Below the pieces are notes generated by a model, which made no database searches, was not told the origin of the DNA, and saw only the letters and a program-made list of their open reading frames with translations. Shown here piece by piece: positions 18,976 to 28,417 of a stretch of DNA of 64,000 nucleotides. The stretch is from an uncultured Aquimarina sp. (GTDB lineage: Bacteria > Bacteroidota > Bacteroidia > Flavobacteriales > Flavobacteriaceae): the NCBI GenBank assembly GCA_947498455.1, contig CANMKK010000003.1:124001-188000 (forward strand), written 5' to 3'. The translations under genes were made by a program, and so were the position numbers. The first letter of the stretch is position 1. The number at the start of each line of letters is the position of its first letter.

Positions 18976-19776
18976 ATGAAAAAAAAACTTGAATTAAGTA
19001 GTTCTGATCAAAACTCAACAATCAATATTGAAAAAGGTGAATTGATAAGTTATAAATTTGATGAAGCAGAAATAATGCATCAAAAAGGTGATAAAGGGTG
19101 GGGAAGTACCGAAATAGAAATGTTTCCAATTATTGGTGCGACTAAAGAGAATGATTTTAAGGTTCAAACACCTAAAGGGAATGCACTACTTGATCAGCAT
19201 GGGATTGCAAGAATTATGGATTATCAATTAATGGAATCTAATGAGACTACTGCTGTTTATTCAAAAAAATATGTAGCAAACTCTCTTAAATTAAATCATA
19301 AATTTCCACAAAAGTCAACTCAGGAATTTCTGTATTGGCCTTATAATTTCGAGATTTTTAAAACTTTTAATCTAAATAATAATTACTTAAAAATATCACT
19401 GGAAGTAAAGTCAGATAAGGGCATGCCATTTATGTTAGGGTTTCATCCTGCTTTTAAAATATACAATGATGAATGCGTAATAAAATCTTTAGAACAGGAA
19501 CTTGGAGTACAAGAAATTTTGGATGTTGGTGCTGCAGCGTTTTTATTAGAAGGTTGTAATGAGCTAGCATTACATAATAATGGAACAATAACTATTAAAG
19601 TGAAGACATCTGGTTTTAGACATATTATGTTATGGACAGAAGTAACTAATATGGTTTGCATAGAACCTATAACATTTTACCCTTTTAGTGTTTCTCCAAA
19701 AGAATTACATAAAGGATTCGATTTTAGTAATGGAAATGAAAAGTTCGAAATTACTATTTCTCCAGAATATGAATAA
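18976..19776 (+). CDS. aldose 1-epimerase-like protein (galactose mutarotase fold)
   Basis: A 266-residue soluble protein with the pattern of the aldose-epimerase superfamily: INIEKGELISYKF, a central DQHGIARIMDYQL, MLGFHPAFKIY and CIEPITFYPFSVSP near the end. The family interconverts sugar anomers, with His and Glu catalytic residues. The HP of GFHPAF and the E of CIEP are plausible counterparts. The family has many divergent members of unknown substrate, so I give no gene symbol. It is convergent with recQ, only 33 bases apart. Confidence 0.8.
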   Translation: MKKKLELSSSDQNSTINIEKGELISYKFDEAEIMHQKGDKGWGSTEIEMFPIIGATKENDFKVQTPKGNALLDQHGIARIMDYQLMESNETTAVYSKKYVANSLKLNHKFPQKSTQEFLYWPYNFEIFKTFNLNNNYLKISLEVKSDKGMPFMLGFHPAFKIYNDECVIKSLEQELGVQEILDVGAAAFLLEGCNELALHNNGTITIKVKTSGFRHIMLWTEVTNMVCIEPITFYPFSVSPKELHKGFDFSNGNEKFEITISPEYE

Positions 19777-19809
19777 AAAAGAAAACAATTTCTATTTCTT
19801 CTTAAATTT

Positions 19810-21927
19810 CTATGCATCATCTTCTAATACTGCTAGGGCTAATCGAATTGTGTTATAATCTAATGCTTCCTGAAAGTGCTCAAAATATGGTTTTAAAGCA
19901 TCTGGGTTATCTAATTCTTCTTTAGCTTTTCTAATAGATTCAATATCTTCTTTACTTACAAATTGCTTTAAATCGATATTTTCTCCACTTTGATGTAATT
20001 TCATTATATGAGAAAAAATAGTAGATTGCGCTAGCTTTCGTTGTACTGCAATTTCTTCTACAGATAGCCCTTCTTTATATAGTTTTAAGGTTTCCTTATG
20101 TGAATCTCCTTTATTTTTATTAGCCTTCCTTTTTGCTTTGGTTTTTTCAGAAGAAAAATCCAATATTGCCTTAATAAACTGGTGCCCATAGTTTTTCATC
20201 TTTTGTCTACCAACACCACTTACTTGCATAAATTCTTCATCTGTCATAGGTCTTAATTTTTCCATATCACGTAATGAAGCATCACTAAAAATTTGATATG
20301 CAGGAATATCTGCTTCTTTTGCTAATTCTAGGCGTAAGCGTCTAAGTGTTTCAAATAAGTCTAATTTTTTTGCCTTGTTTATTTGTTCTTGAGCTACTTC
20401 TTTGATTTTTTCAAACTCTGCCAAATTAGCTAAACGTACTTTTTCACCTTGGAATAGTACTTTTTTGGATAATTCGGTTAGTTTTAACTTATTATTTTGA
20501 TGAAAAGCAATTTCTAAATACCCTTGATTAATCAATTGTACGATATATTGTTGCCAATCTCTCCAGGCGATATCATTCGCTATCCCATACGTTTTTAATT
20601 GTTGATATCCTTTATCAAGAACCATGGCATTTTGTGCTCCTCTTAATACATCAATCACTGTTCCTATAGGTTCCTCTTCCTTTATTCTGGCGATACAAGA
20701 TAAGGCCTTCTGCGCAATGATTGTACCATCAATAATACTAGGTGGGTTTTTGCAAACATCACAATTTCCGCAATCTTCTTCAATTAGTTCTCCAAAGTAA
20801 CTTAGTAAAATCCTACGTCTACAGCTTAGTGAATCTGCATATTGCTTCATACGATCTAACTTAGCCAATTGTACCTCTTGATTCCCTGACATATTTGCAA
20901 ATTTTTGCAACTGAACTACATCTGCATAACTATGGAAAAGTAAGGTATGTGAAGGTAGTCCATCACGACCTGCACGACCAATTTCTTGATAATAACCTTC
21001 TATATTTTTGGGTAAGTTGTAATGTATAACCCAACGTACATTCGATTTGTCAATTCCCATACCAAACGCAATCGTAGCACAGACAATCTGTACGGTATCA
21101 TTAATAAAACCTTCTTGAATCTTAGATCTTTTTTGATGATCAATCCCTGCATGATATGCTTCTGCATTATATCCCTGTTGTTGCAGTTTGTCTGCCAACA
21201 TTTCGGTAGTTTTTCGGCTAAGACAATAAATAATCCCACAATCGTTAGGCTTGTCTTTTAGGAAATTAATTATCTGTTCTATTCTTTTATTACCAGGTCT
21301 TACCTCTAAACTTAAGTTCTTACGATCAAATGAAGCCAAATATTGCTTCGCATCAGAGATATTCAATTGATTACAAATATCCTGTCTGGTTGCCTTGTCA
21401 GCTGTTGCGGTAAGGGCAATTACTGGTATATTTTGAAATTTCTTTTTTAAATACCCTAATTGCGTATATGCTGGTCTAAAATCATGTCCCCAAGATGAGA
21501 TACAGTGCGCTTCATCAATGGCAATCAAACTAAGTTCTACCTGTGTCAGTATAGTGTCTAAAAAGCTTAAACTTTCTGGGGCTACATATAATAGCTTGAT
21601 CTTTTTGTTTAGTAATTGTTGATATATCTCTTGTTGCTCTTGCTCGACTTGACTACTGTTTACAAAAGCGGCAGAAATACCGTTTGCCAATAGTCCATCT
21701 ACCTGATCTTTCATTAATGCTATTAAAGGAGAAATTACCAAGGTCACTCCAGGTAATAATATAGCCGGTAATTGAAAGCAAATAGATTTACCACCACCTG
21801 TAGGCATAATGACTAAATTGTCATCTCCATTGAATACAGAATCTATTATTTCTTGTTGTAATGGGCGGAAGCTATCGTACCCAAAATATTCCTTTAAAGT
21901 GTACCTGAGTTGTTCTTGATTTGGCAT
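19810..21927 (-). CDS. recQ: ATP-dependent DNA helicase RecQ
   Basis: A 705-residue superfamily 2 helicase unwinding DNA 3' to 5' in recombination repair. Walker A is MPTGGGKSICFQLP and the DExH box is IDEAHCISSWGHDFRP. The RecQ motif VI reads YYQEIGRAGRDGLPS. The zinc cluster (CRRRILLSYFGE...CGNCDVC) precedes the RQC winged helix. An HRDC domain (about 520-600, PMTDEEFMQVSGVGRQKMKNYG) is followed by a Lys-rich linker and a C-terminal helix-turn-helix-like segment (YKEGLSVEEIAVQRKLAQST) seen in longer RecQ forms. Complete and typical. Confidence 0.96.
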   Translation of the reverse strand: MPNQEQLRYTLKEYFGYDSFRPLQQEIIDSVFNGDDNLVIMPTGGGKSICFQLPAILLPGVTLVISPLIALMKDQVDGLLANGISAAFVNSSQVEQEQQEIYQQLLNKKIKLLYVAPESLSFLDTILTQVELSLIAIDEAHCISSWGHDFRPAYTQLGYLKKKFQNIPVIALTATADKATRQDICNQLNISDAKQYLASFDRKNLSLEVRPGNKRIEQIINFLKDKPNDCGIIYCLSRKTTEMLADKLQQQGYNAEAYHAGIDHQKRSKIQEGFINDTVQIVCATIAFGMGIDKSNVRWVIHYNLPKNIEGYYQEIGRAGRDGLPSHTLLFHSYADVVQLQKFANMSGNQEVQLAKLDRMKQYADSLSCRRRILLSYFGELIEEDCGNCDVCKNPPSIIDGTIIAQKALSCIARIKEEEPIGTVIDVLRGAQNAMVLDKGYQQLKTYGIANDIAWRDWQQYIVQLINQGYLEIAFHQNNKLKLTELSKKVLFQGEKVRLANLAEFEKIKEVAQEQINKAKKLDLFETLRRLRLELAKEADIPAYQIFSDASLRDMEKLRPMTDEEFMQVSGVGRQKMKNYGHQFIKAILDFSSEKTKAKRKANKNKGDSHKETLKLYKEGLSVEEIAVQRKLAQSTIFSHIMKLHQSGENIDLKQFVSKEDIESIRKAKEELDNPDALKPYFEHFQEALDYNTIRLALAVLEDDA

Positions 21928-22018
21928 AGGTACAAAGAAAAGAAATACTTTAGAAAACCAATAAAAAAAACGTTTTGATCTTCTGTTTTAAAACATATAT
22001 GAAAACTAGATATAAATA

Positions 22019-22059
22019 CAAATAACCTATCTGAAGTATTACTTCAGATAGGTTATTTG
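22019..22059 (-). terminator. 41-base perfect palindrome, terminator
   Basis: Two 20-base arms around one central base (arm CAAATAACCTATCTGAAGTA). It lies 24 bases after the stop of the metalloprotease at 22084 and before recQ, with T-rich sequence following on the minus strand. Confidence 0.8.
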
Positions 22060-22083
22060 TATGCTTACAATTTTTAAAAAAAC

Positions 22084-24582
22084 TTATTTTTTAGGATCTA
22101 GAACCATTCTAATACGCTCTAGTACATCTTGTAGGTGATATCTTGTCATTGTATCTCTTGTTCTGTTAATTGCAGATCGAACATCACGGCGCAAAATATT
22201 TAATTCTGCGCGTACCAAAGCTCTGATATCACTCTGTGAAATATTTATTTTGGTACCTACTACAAATTGTCCATGATTTTTTGATTTTTTTGATTCATCT
22301 TTTGTCATCAAAAACTTCATTCTGTCAATGTATGCTCGCTGTAAATTACGTCTGTATACATCGATAGTTTTTCCACTTTGTAACTCAGTCCATAAGCCTG
22401 ATCTTATTTCGGACATCATGTTTAATAGGGTATAAGCTTTCTGGGGGTTTAAAGCTTCTCCTTCAATAAGTCTTGCCATTTTTCCTTGATCCAAAAGATT
22501 ATTCAATACACTTACCTGAGTACTGCGAAGTCGTTCTATATTACCGGTAGATTCTATCTTATCAAAAATAGTTTTATCAATTAACCAGTTTGGAGTTAGG
22601 AATAATTGATTTTGTATAAATTTCATTGCTCTCTGTTGATTTTCTTTAGTAACATGAGAGTATACAGAACCATCTTGATCATATGTTTTATAGTATTCAT
22701 AAATACCTCCAATATTAGAAGATACGTGTCCCATATAACGACTGTATTGCGCTAAAACTTGTTGATATATTGTTTTTAGATCACTATAGTCTTTTCCATC
22801 TTCCGCAGTCCATTTAATCAGATTAGGAACTATTCTTTTTAGGTTTTCAATACCATAGGTACTTGCTCTAACAGCATCATCTCCTAAATCTTCTGTTTGG
22901 GAGCTGGGGTCAATTATTCCTCCAAATTGTTGTTTTCCGAATCTGTACATCGGATCATTTTGATGTTCTAAAATCCAACTATCCAATGTTTTCTTTTCTT
23001 CTTTTGCTGTTAAATCCAATAAAGGACGATATCCCCATCGAATTGCATATTTATCATAAATTCCTAAATTAGGCATTAAGTCGACGTCTCCATCTCCTGG
23101 TTGAGCGATATAATTAAATCGTGCATAATCCATTATGGAAGGAGCGGTACCGTACTTTTTGGTAAATTCAGGATCTCTTAATGATTCTACTGGATAGGCA
23201 GTACTGCTTCCCATATTGTGTGGTAGGCCTAAAGTATGTCCCACTTCGTGAGCAGACACAAAACGAATTAACCGCCCCATTATCTCTTCTTTAAAAGATA
23301 AGCTCTGTGCTTGCGGATTGATCGCAGCAGTTTGTACAAAAAACCAATTTCGTAACAAAGTCATCACATTATGGTACCAATTGATATCACTCTCCAATAT
23401 CTCTCCTGATCTTGGGTCACTTACATGTGGACCATTTGCATTAGGAATAGGAGATGCGAGATACCTCACTACAGAATAGCGTACATCTTCTGGGCTCCAA
23501 TCCGGATCTTCTTCTTTTGTTGGAGGGTCTTTGGCGATAATAGCTTCTTTGAAACCCGCTTGTTCAAAAGCTATTTGCCAATCTTCAATTCCCTGTTTTA
23601 GATACTTTCTCCATTTTTTTGGAGTTGCTCGATCGATATAGTAAACAATTTGTTTTTTAGGAACTACTAGTTCCCCTCTTTTAAATTTCTCAATATCTTC
23701 TTCTCTTACTTCTAGTCTCCATCTATCCAGATAGCGAACAGTTTTACTTTCTTGTGCTTCTAATCCATAATCGACTTGTCCACGTGCAAACCATCCAACT
23801 CTTTGATCAAAATAACGCCGCTTCATTGGTGTCTTAGGTAATAAAATCATAGAATTACTTATTTCTAATGATATAGAGCCCGTACTAGTATTAGATGGTG
23901 GTTGAGCGGCATCGTATGTTTTTACATGACGTACTTCGATATTTAAAGGATAACTCCGTATTGTATCTACATAAGATCGGTTATGATCTAATTTCGAAAT
24001 TTTATATTGTTTACGTTTATGATGCGGAAAACCTAAAGCTTTGATGTCTTTTTTAAATAAATCTGTAACCTCTATTACCGTTGTATTGCTATTGGATACA
24101 GAGTCTTTCCTGAAAGATTTGATAGGAAAAGCATAAAGAATTGGTTCAAAATTAGAGTTTACAACTGCTTCATGAATGGGTAAAGAATCTGGGGCAAAAA
24201 CCTGATGAGATACGACTCTTAGAAGTACTTGTTTATTTCTTTTTTGCCATCGTAATACTTGGGTGTTTTGTTTTCCTCCTCCAAAACCAATTCCTGAAGC
24301 AGTCTTGGAAATACGAGTGACCATAAGCATTTCTCTATTTAATAGCGAATCTGGAATCTCATAATAATATGTGTCTTCTATATTATGTACCGTAAATAAC
24401 CCTTTATCAGAAGTAACATCCTTAGTAATGATCTCAGAATATGGTTTTATTTTATTTTTATTTGTATTTCGTTTTTTAACATCCGATGCAATTGTTTTTT
24501 TATTTTTTGGATGAAAGACCGAACAACTCGAAGAAGTAATTGTTATGATTAATAATATAACCCTAAATGTATTTTTTAGCAT
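22084..24582 (-). CDS. lipoprotein zinc metalloprotease (DUF5117/DUF5118/DUF4953 type)
   Basis: An 832-residue putative protease. The signal LLIITITSSSCSVF has a lipobox Cys near residue 20, so it is probably membrane anchored. The zinc motif HEVGHTLGLPH gives H445, H449 and H455 with E446, followed by NMGSS and a Met-turn region PSIMDYARFNY. The flanking conserved segments (VTRISKTASGIGFGGG, NSMILLPKTPMKRRYFD, RVGWFARGQVDYG) match the large Bacteroidota family usually annotated by these DUF domains. Substrate unknown. It is not in an obvious operon. Confidence 0.85.
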   Translation of the reverse strand: MLKNTFRVILLIITITSSSCSVFHPKNKKTIASDVKKRNTNKNKIKPYSEIITKDVTSDKGLFTVHNIEDTYYYEIPDSLLNREMLMVTRISKTASGIGFGGGKQNTQVLRWQKRNKQVLLRVVSHQVFAPDSLPIHEAVVNSNFEPILYAFPIKSFRKDSVSNSNTTVIEVTDLFKKDIKALGFPHHKRKQYKISKLDHNRSYVDTIRSYPLNIEVRHVKTYDAAQPPSNTSTGSISLEISNSMILLPKTPMKRRYFDQRVGWFARGQVDYGLEAQESKTVRYLDRWRLEVREEDIEKFKRGELVVPKKQIVYYIDRATPKKWRKYLKQGIEDWQIAFEQAGFKEAIIAKDPPTKEEDPDWSPEDVRYSVVRYLASPIPNANGPHVSDPRSGEILESDINWYHNVMTLLRNWFFVQTAAINPQAQSLSFKEEIMGRLIRFVSAHEVGHTLGLPHNMGSSTAYPVESLRDPEFTKKYGTAPSIMDYARFNYIAQPGDGDVDLMPNLGIYDKYAIRWGYRPLLDLTAKEEKKTLDSWILEHQNDPMYRFGKQQFGGIIDPSSQTEDLGDDAVRASTYGIENLKRIVPNLIKWTAEDGKDYSDLKTIYQQVLAQYSRYMGHVSSNIGGIYEYYKTYDQDGSVYSHVTKENQQRAMKFIQNQLFLTPNWLIDKTIFDKIESTGNIERLRSTQVSVLNNLLDQGKMARLIEGEALNPQKAYTLLNMMSEIRSGLWTELQSGKTIDVYRRNLQRAYIDRMKFLMTKDESKKSKNHGQFVVGTKINISQSDIRALVRAELNILRRDVRSAINRTRDTMTRYHLQDVLERIRMVLDPKK

Positions 24583-24756
24583 GTGATTGATATTTTAAAC
24601 CGAGGAAGGTAATAAAATATCAGAGAGGACTATGTGAAGGTAAGGTTAAACCTATACTTAAAAAATAAAGGAAGCACTAATGGTTATACCAAAAGATTGA
24701 TTGTTTATATATTGAAAATTAATGTAGTTTTAAAAGTATTTATGGGTATATAGCAA

Positions 24757-25743
24757 TCATTGAAACTCACATTTTAACTCCACTTGTGGTTGTAGTTGAT
24801 ATGTAAATAATATTGTCTTAAACTCTAACGGAGTATTTAGTTTCATTTCATATGGTAATGTTAGAGAAGATTCACCACGTGTAAGTTGTAGGTCTTTATA
24901 GATATTTACTTTGGTATCAATCAATAAACTTTTATACGCAATTGTAGGTTCTAGATGGAGAGAGATGGAAGGAAATTGTACCGGATCACTATTTTTATCT
25001 AAAGAAGCTAGTGCTTTTCTGGTATTAAATATCTCTACCAATTCTATTTTTTTTGATTCCGGTTCATTAGCCGAAATATTTTCTTCTTGGATTCTAAAAC
25101 TGCTCGTAAGCAATACATTTTCGGGTATAATTATTGCTTTTTCTGATAATTGAGGTAACATATTACGTAATATAGGTACATAAGATTCGCGATATAATAA
25201 AGCATCCAATGTTTCACTAAAAAGAATATGAAATGAATCTGCCGAAGGGATATTAAATGTTACTGCATCCGCTATATAATATTCTTGGACATACTGTTTT
25301 AGATGTAAAGTTTCAATTAGTTTTTTTGCTAATTCTAAAGAATCCTTATTTATTTCCAAAATCGAAAATTGAACTTCACTGGGGTCAAATAATGGTGCAA
25401 CTAATGTTATAAACGGAGCATACGGTCCACAACCAGCATAAAAAATAGTAATGACTTTTTCTGGGTGTTCCTTTTGTTTATCCTTAATTGCGGTTACAAT
25501 TCCCCTTAGAAATCGTACAGTTCTCTTATAATCTAATAAGCATTGAGCAGCATGGGTAAGAGAAAGAGCCATACCGCTAGCTGTGGGTACAGCAGCCAGA
25601 TATTTAACTTCTGTACTGTAACTCGACAAATTGGTTATTTCACCAAAATAACGATTAATCTCATGTAAAGTATTTTCAATTGTTTCCTGATTCGTGTTAT
25701 TTGTCAATAGGATAGAGGATAAATACTTTATATCTGGAATCAT
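24757..25743 (-). CDS. SAM-dependent methyltransferase, arginine-methyltransferase-like
   Basis: A 328-residue protein. Residues about 95-200 contain class I methyltransferase motifs: motif I is TIFYAGCGPYAPF, the acidic ribose-binding strand ends FSILEINKDSLELAKKL, and motif II/III is YYIADAVTFNIPSAD. The next segment HILFSETLDALLYRESYVPIL resembles the double-E region of PRMT enzymes (S-E-x(8)-E). The C-terminal 130 residues are beta-rich (TLPYEMKLNTPLEFKTILFTY), as in the PRMT barrel. The methyl acceptor is unknown. It starts 30 bases after cysM, so it probably belongs to the cysE-cysM transcript. Confidence 0.65.
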   Translation of the reverse strand: MIPDIKYLSSILLTNNTNQETIENTLHEINRYFGEITNLSSYSTEVKYLAAVPTASGMALSLTHAAQCLLDYKRTVRFLRGIVTAIKDKQKEHPEKVITIFYAGCGPYAPFITLVAPLFDPSEVQFSILEINKDSLELAKKLIETLHLKQYVQEYYIADAVTFNIPSADSFHILFSETLDALLYRESYVPILRNMLPQLSEKAIIIPENVLLTSSFRIQEENISANEPESKKIELVEIFNTRKALASLDKNSDPVQFPSISLHLEPTIAYKSLLIDTKVNIYKDLQLTRGESSLTLPYEMKLNTPLEFKTILFTYQLQPQVELKCEFQ

Positions 25744-25772
25744 AGTTCTATAGGAGTCTCTATATATTTACA

Positions 25773-26657
25773 TTAATCAAACAAATCAGAACTTAGATAT
25801 CTATCTCCACGATCACAAATAATTGCTACCAATACTCCGCTTTCTATAGTTTCTGCTAACTTAACAGCAGCTGTAACTGCTCCGCCACTGCTCATTCCAG
25901 AAAAAACACCTTCTTCTTTGGCTAATCGTTTGGCCATCTCTGTAGCCTCTTCTTGACTAACTTCAATAACCTGATCAACCTTGTTAGGATTGAAAATCTT
26001 TGGCAGATATTCCTTGGGCCATTTACGAATTCCTGGTATTCTAGATTCATCCGTTGGCTGTACACCAACAATTTGTACATCATGTGATTTTTCTTTTAGA
26101 TATGTAGATGTACCCATTATAGTACCTGTAGTTCCCATAGAAGATACGAAGTGTGTTATTTTTCCTTCTGTGTCCTTCCATATCTCTGGTCCGGTAGTCT
26201 TATAATGTGCTTTCCAATTATCATCATTGGCAAACTGGTTAAGGGTTACAAATCCTTCTTTTTCTACTTTGGCTTCGACATAATCTCTAGATCCTTCTAT
26301 ACCGTTCTCTGCAGATGTTAATGTTACTTTGGCTCCATATGCTCGCATAGTTTGTACACGTTCTATAGTAGAGTTTTCTGGCATAACTAGTTCTATATTC
26401 AGCTTAAAAATACCTGCAATCATAGCAAGAGCGATTCCCGTATTACCACTGGTAGCTTCTATAAGCTGACTATTTTGATCTATATCACCACGATCCAAAG
26501 CCGATTTGATCATATTATAAGCGGCTCGATCTTTGACACTTCCTCCAGGATTATGGCCTTCTAATTTTAGATAAAGGGTGATATTGGGATTATTTATTAA
26601 GGATGTAGCCTTCACCAATGGCGTATTCCCTATTAGGTCTAAAATGCTATATGACAT
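25773..26657 (-). CDS. cysM: cysteine synthase B
   Basis: A 294-residue PLP enzyme forming cysteine from O-acetylserine and sulfide or thiosulfate. It has the PLP lysine K42 in GHNPGGSVKDRAAYNMI, the substrate loop EATSGNTGIALAM, and the PLP-phosphate loop SSMGTTGTIMGTS. The short length and the C-terminal GVFSGMSSGGAVTAAV fit CysM better than CysK. Its ATG overlaps the cysE stop by one base (TAATG), so translation is coupled to the enzyme that makes its substrate. Confidence 0.94.
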   Translation of the reverse strand: MSYSILDLIGNTPLVKATSLINNPNITLYLKLEGHNPGGSVKDRAAYNMIKSALDRGDIDQNSQLIEATSGNTGIALAMIAGIFKLNIELVMPENSTIERVQTMRAYGAKVTLTSAENGIEGSRDYVEAKVEKEGFVTLNQFANDDNWKAHYKTTGPEIWKDTEGKITHFVSSMGTTGTIMGTSTYLKEKSHDVQIVGVQPTDESRIPGIRKWPKEYLPKIFNPNKVDQVIEVSQEEATEMAKRLAKEEGVFSGMSSGGAVTAAVKLAETIESGVLVAIICDRGDRYLSSDLFD

Positions 26658-27448
26658 TAGATCACTTTTTTTATTTTAATTTCTGATGTGTTTGATATAA
26701 TCGAATTTTCAGGAACGGAAGAAGTTACCCAAGCATTTCCTCCTACAGTACTATTAGCGCCTATTACAGTATTCCCTCCTAAAATAGTAGCATTAGCATA
26801 AATAGTAACATTGTTTTCTACCGTTGGATGGCGTTTTACACTCCGTAATTTTCTGTCTACATACAAACCACCAAGTGTAACTCCTTGGTATATTTTTACA
26901 TTATTTTTTATAATGGCAGTTTCTCCAATAACAATTCCAGTTGCGTGATCTATAAAAAAAGACTCTCCGATTGTTGCTCCTGGATTGATATCCGTACCTG
27001 TTAGCCTATGAGCATATTCTGTCATTAATCGTGGAATTAATGGCAAACCGAATTTAAATAATTCGTGACTTAACCTATAGATAGCTATCGCATAAAATCC
27101 GGGATATGCTAAATATACTTCCTCAATTGAATTTGCTGCCGGGTCACTTTGCATAAAAGATTCAGCATCCTTATTTAATTTTTTAAATATTTCTGGTAAC
27201 GTATTTAAATAGGACTGCCAGATTTTTCCGCATGGTTTATCCGTTTTCCAACAAGCAAGATCTATAAGGTCTTCGAAAGTTTTCTCGAGTAGATCAATAT
27301 TTTTTTCTACTTCGGTATCCGTATCGAATAATGTATAAAAAAGAAGGTTTGTAAAATACTCTGTTCTTTCTTTTAACTTTAGCTTTAGATTAGGATTTTT
27401 TTTTTGTTCCTTAATCTTGGCTATAATAAGATCTTTTTCTTTAGTCAT
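26657..27448 (-). CDS. cysE: serine O-acetyltransferase
   Basis: A 263-residue acetyltransferase making O-acetylserine from serine and acetyl-CoA. The C-terminal half is a left-handed beta helix of hexapeptide repeats (PGATIGESFFIDHATGIVIG, NVKIYQGVTLGGLYV, ATILGGNTVIGANSTVGGNAW). The catalytic DH pair is in FIDHATG. The N-terminal helical part is longer than in EpsC and includes PCGKIWQSYLNTLPEI. First gene of the cysE-cysM-methyltransferase set. Confidence 0.94.
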   Translation of the reverse strand: MTKEKDLIIAKIKEQKKNPNLKLKLKERTEYFTNLLFYTLFDTDTEVEKNIDLLEKTFEDLIDLACWKTDKPCGKIWQSYLNTLPEIFKKLNKDAESFMQSDPAANSIEEVYLAYPGFYAIAIYRLSHELFKFGLPLIPRLMTEYAHRLTGTDINPGATIGESFFIDHATGIVIGETAIIKNNVKIYQGVTLGGLYVDRKLRSVKRHPTVENNVTIYANATILGGNTVIGANSTVGGNAWVTSSVPENSIISNTSEIKIKKVI

Positions 27449-27687
27449 AACACCTATTTTGAAAAGTCCAGTAAATATATAGAATAATGAAACAATGAAG
27501 TCCTAATTTTATTGAAATACTTACATTTTTAAATAAATATTGTACCTAGTGCTTAAAATATGCAGATTAACAATAAATTTAAGTTAAACAGAAAGGAGAC
27601 TTATAGAATTTAGTATTTTTAGAAAAATTAAGAGTAATAATGGGACGTATCAAATTAGACATTAGACTTTATTAGAAACAATAAAAC

Positions 27688-28365
27688 ATGAATACTATAG
27701 AAAAATCGGCTTTTGAATTTTTAATAGATTTGAAACAAAACAATCATAGAGATTGGATGCTGGAACATAAAAAGCGTTATCAAGCGAATGAAAAAAAAAT
27801 GAAATCTTTTTATAATGCTGTAGAAGAAAAGCTTAATGTCAAGGATGAAATTGAAAAAGTAAAGGTTTTTAGAATCAATCGAGATGTTCGTTTTAGTCAT
27901 GATAAAACACCGTATAATGTGCATAGGAGTGTTAGTTTTAGTAGGGCAGGAGCACATCGAAGAGGAGGGTATTACTTACGATTAGAGCCTGGGAATTCTC
28001 AGATGGCGGGAGGTTTTTTTAGTCCTGAACCTAAAGACCTATTGCGTATTCGTAAAGAATTTGAAATGGATGACCAGGAGATCAGAGAAATATTAAAAAA
28101 TAAAGATTTTAAAAAGGCTTTTGGAGGCTTCAATACAGAATATCAAGTAAAAACCGCACCAAAAGGATTTAGTAAAGAGCATCCTGCAATTGATTTAATA
28201 AAAAACAAATCGTTTTTTGTTGGACATAGTTTTACGGATGAAGAAGTGTTTGCTAATGATTTTCTGGACAAATTAGTGTATCATTTCGAGTTGTTACGAC
28301 CATATTTTGATTATATGAGTGATGTATTGACTACAGATCTTAATGGTGCATCTTTACTTGACTAA
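27688..28365 (+). CDS. DUF2461 (TIGR02453) family protein
   Basis: A 225-residue soluble protein with the conserved signature of the DUF2461 family: FLIDLKQNNHRDWMLEHKK at the N-terminus, FRINRDVRFSHDKTPYNVH and GGYYLRLEPGNSQMAGGFF in the middle. No function is established for the family. It is 52 bases upstream of gap and in the same direction; cotranscription is possible, and no terminator separates them. Confidence 0.9.
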   Translation: MNTIEKSAFEFLIDLKQNNHRDWMLEHKKRYQANEKKMKSFYNAVEEKLNVKDEIEKVKVFRINRDVRFSHDKTPYNVHRSVSFSRAGAHRRGGYYLRLEPGNSQMAGGFFSPEPKDLLRIRKEFEMDDQEIREILKNKDFKKAFGGFNTEYQVKTAPKGFSKEHPAIDLIKNKSFFVGHSFTDEEVFANDFLDKLVYHFELLRPYFDYMSDVLTTDLNGASLLD

Positions 28366-28417
28366 ACCTTAAAAATTTTGAGCTTATAAAATTAATTTGA
28401 ATACTAAAAAATAAACT

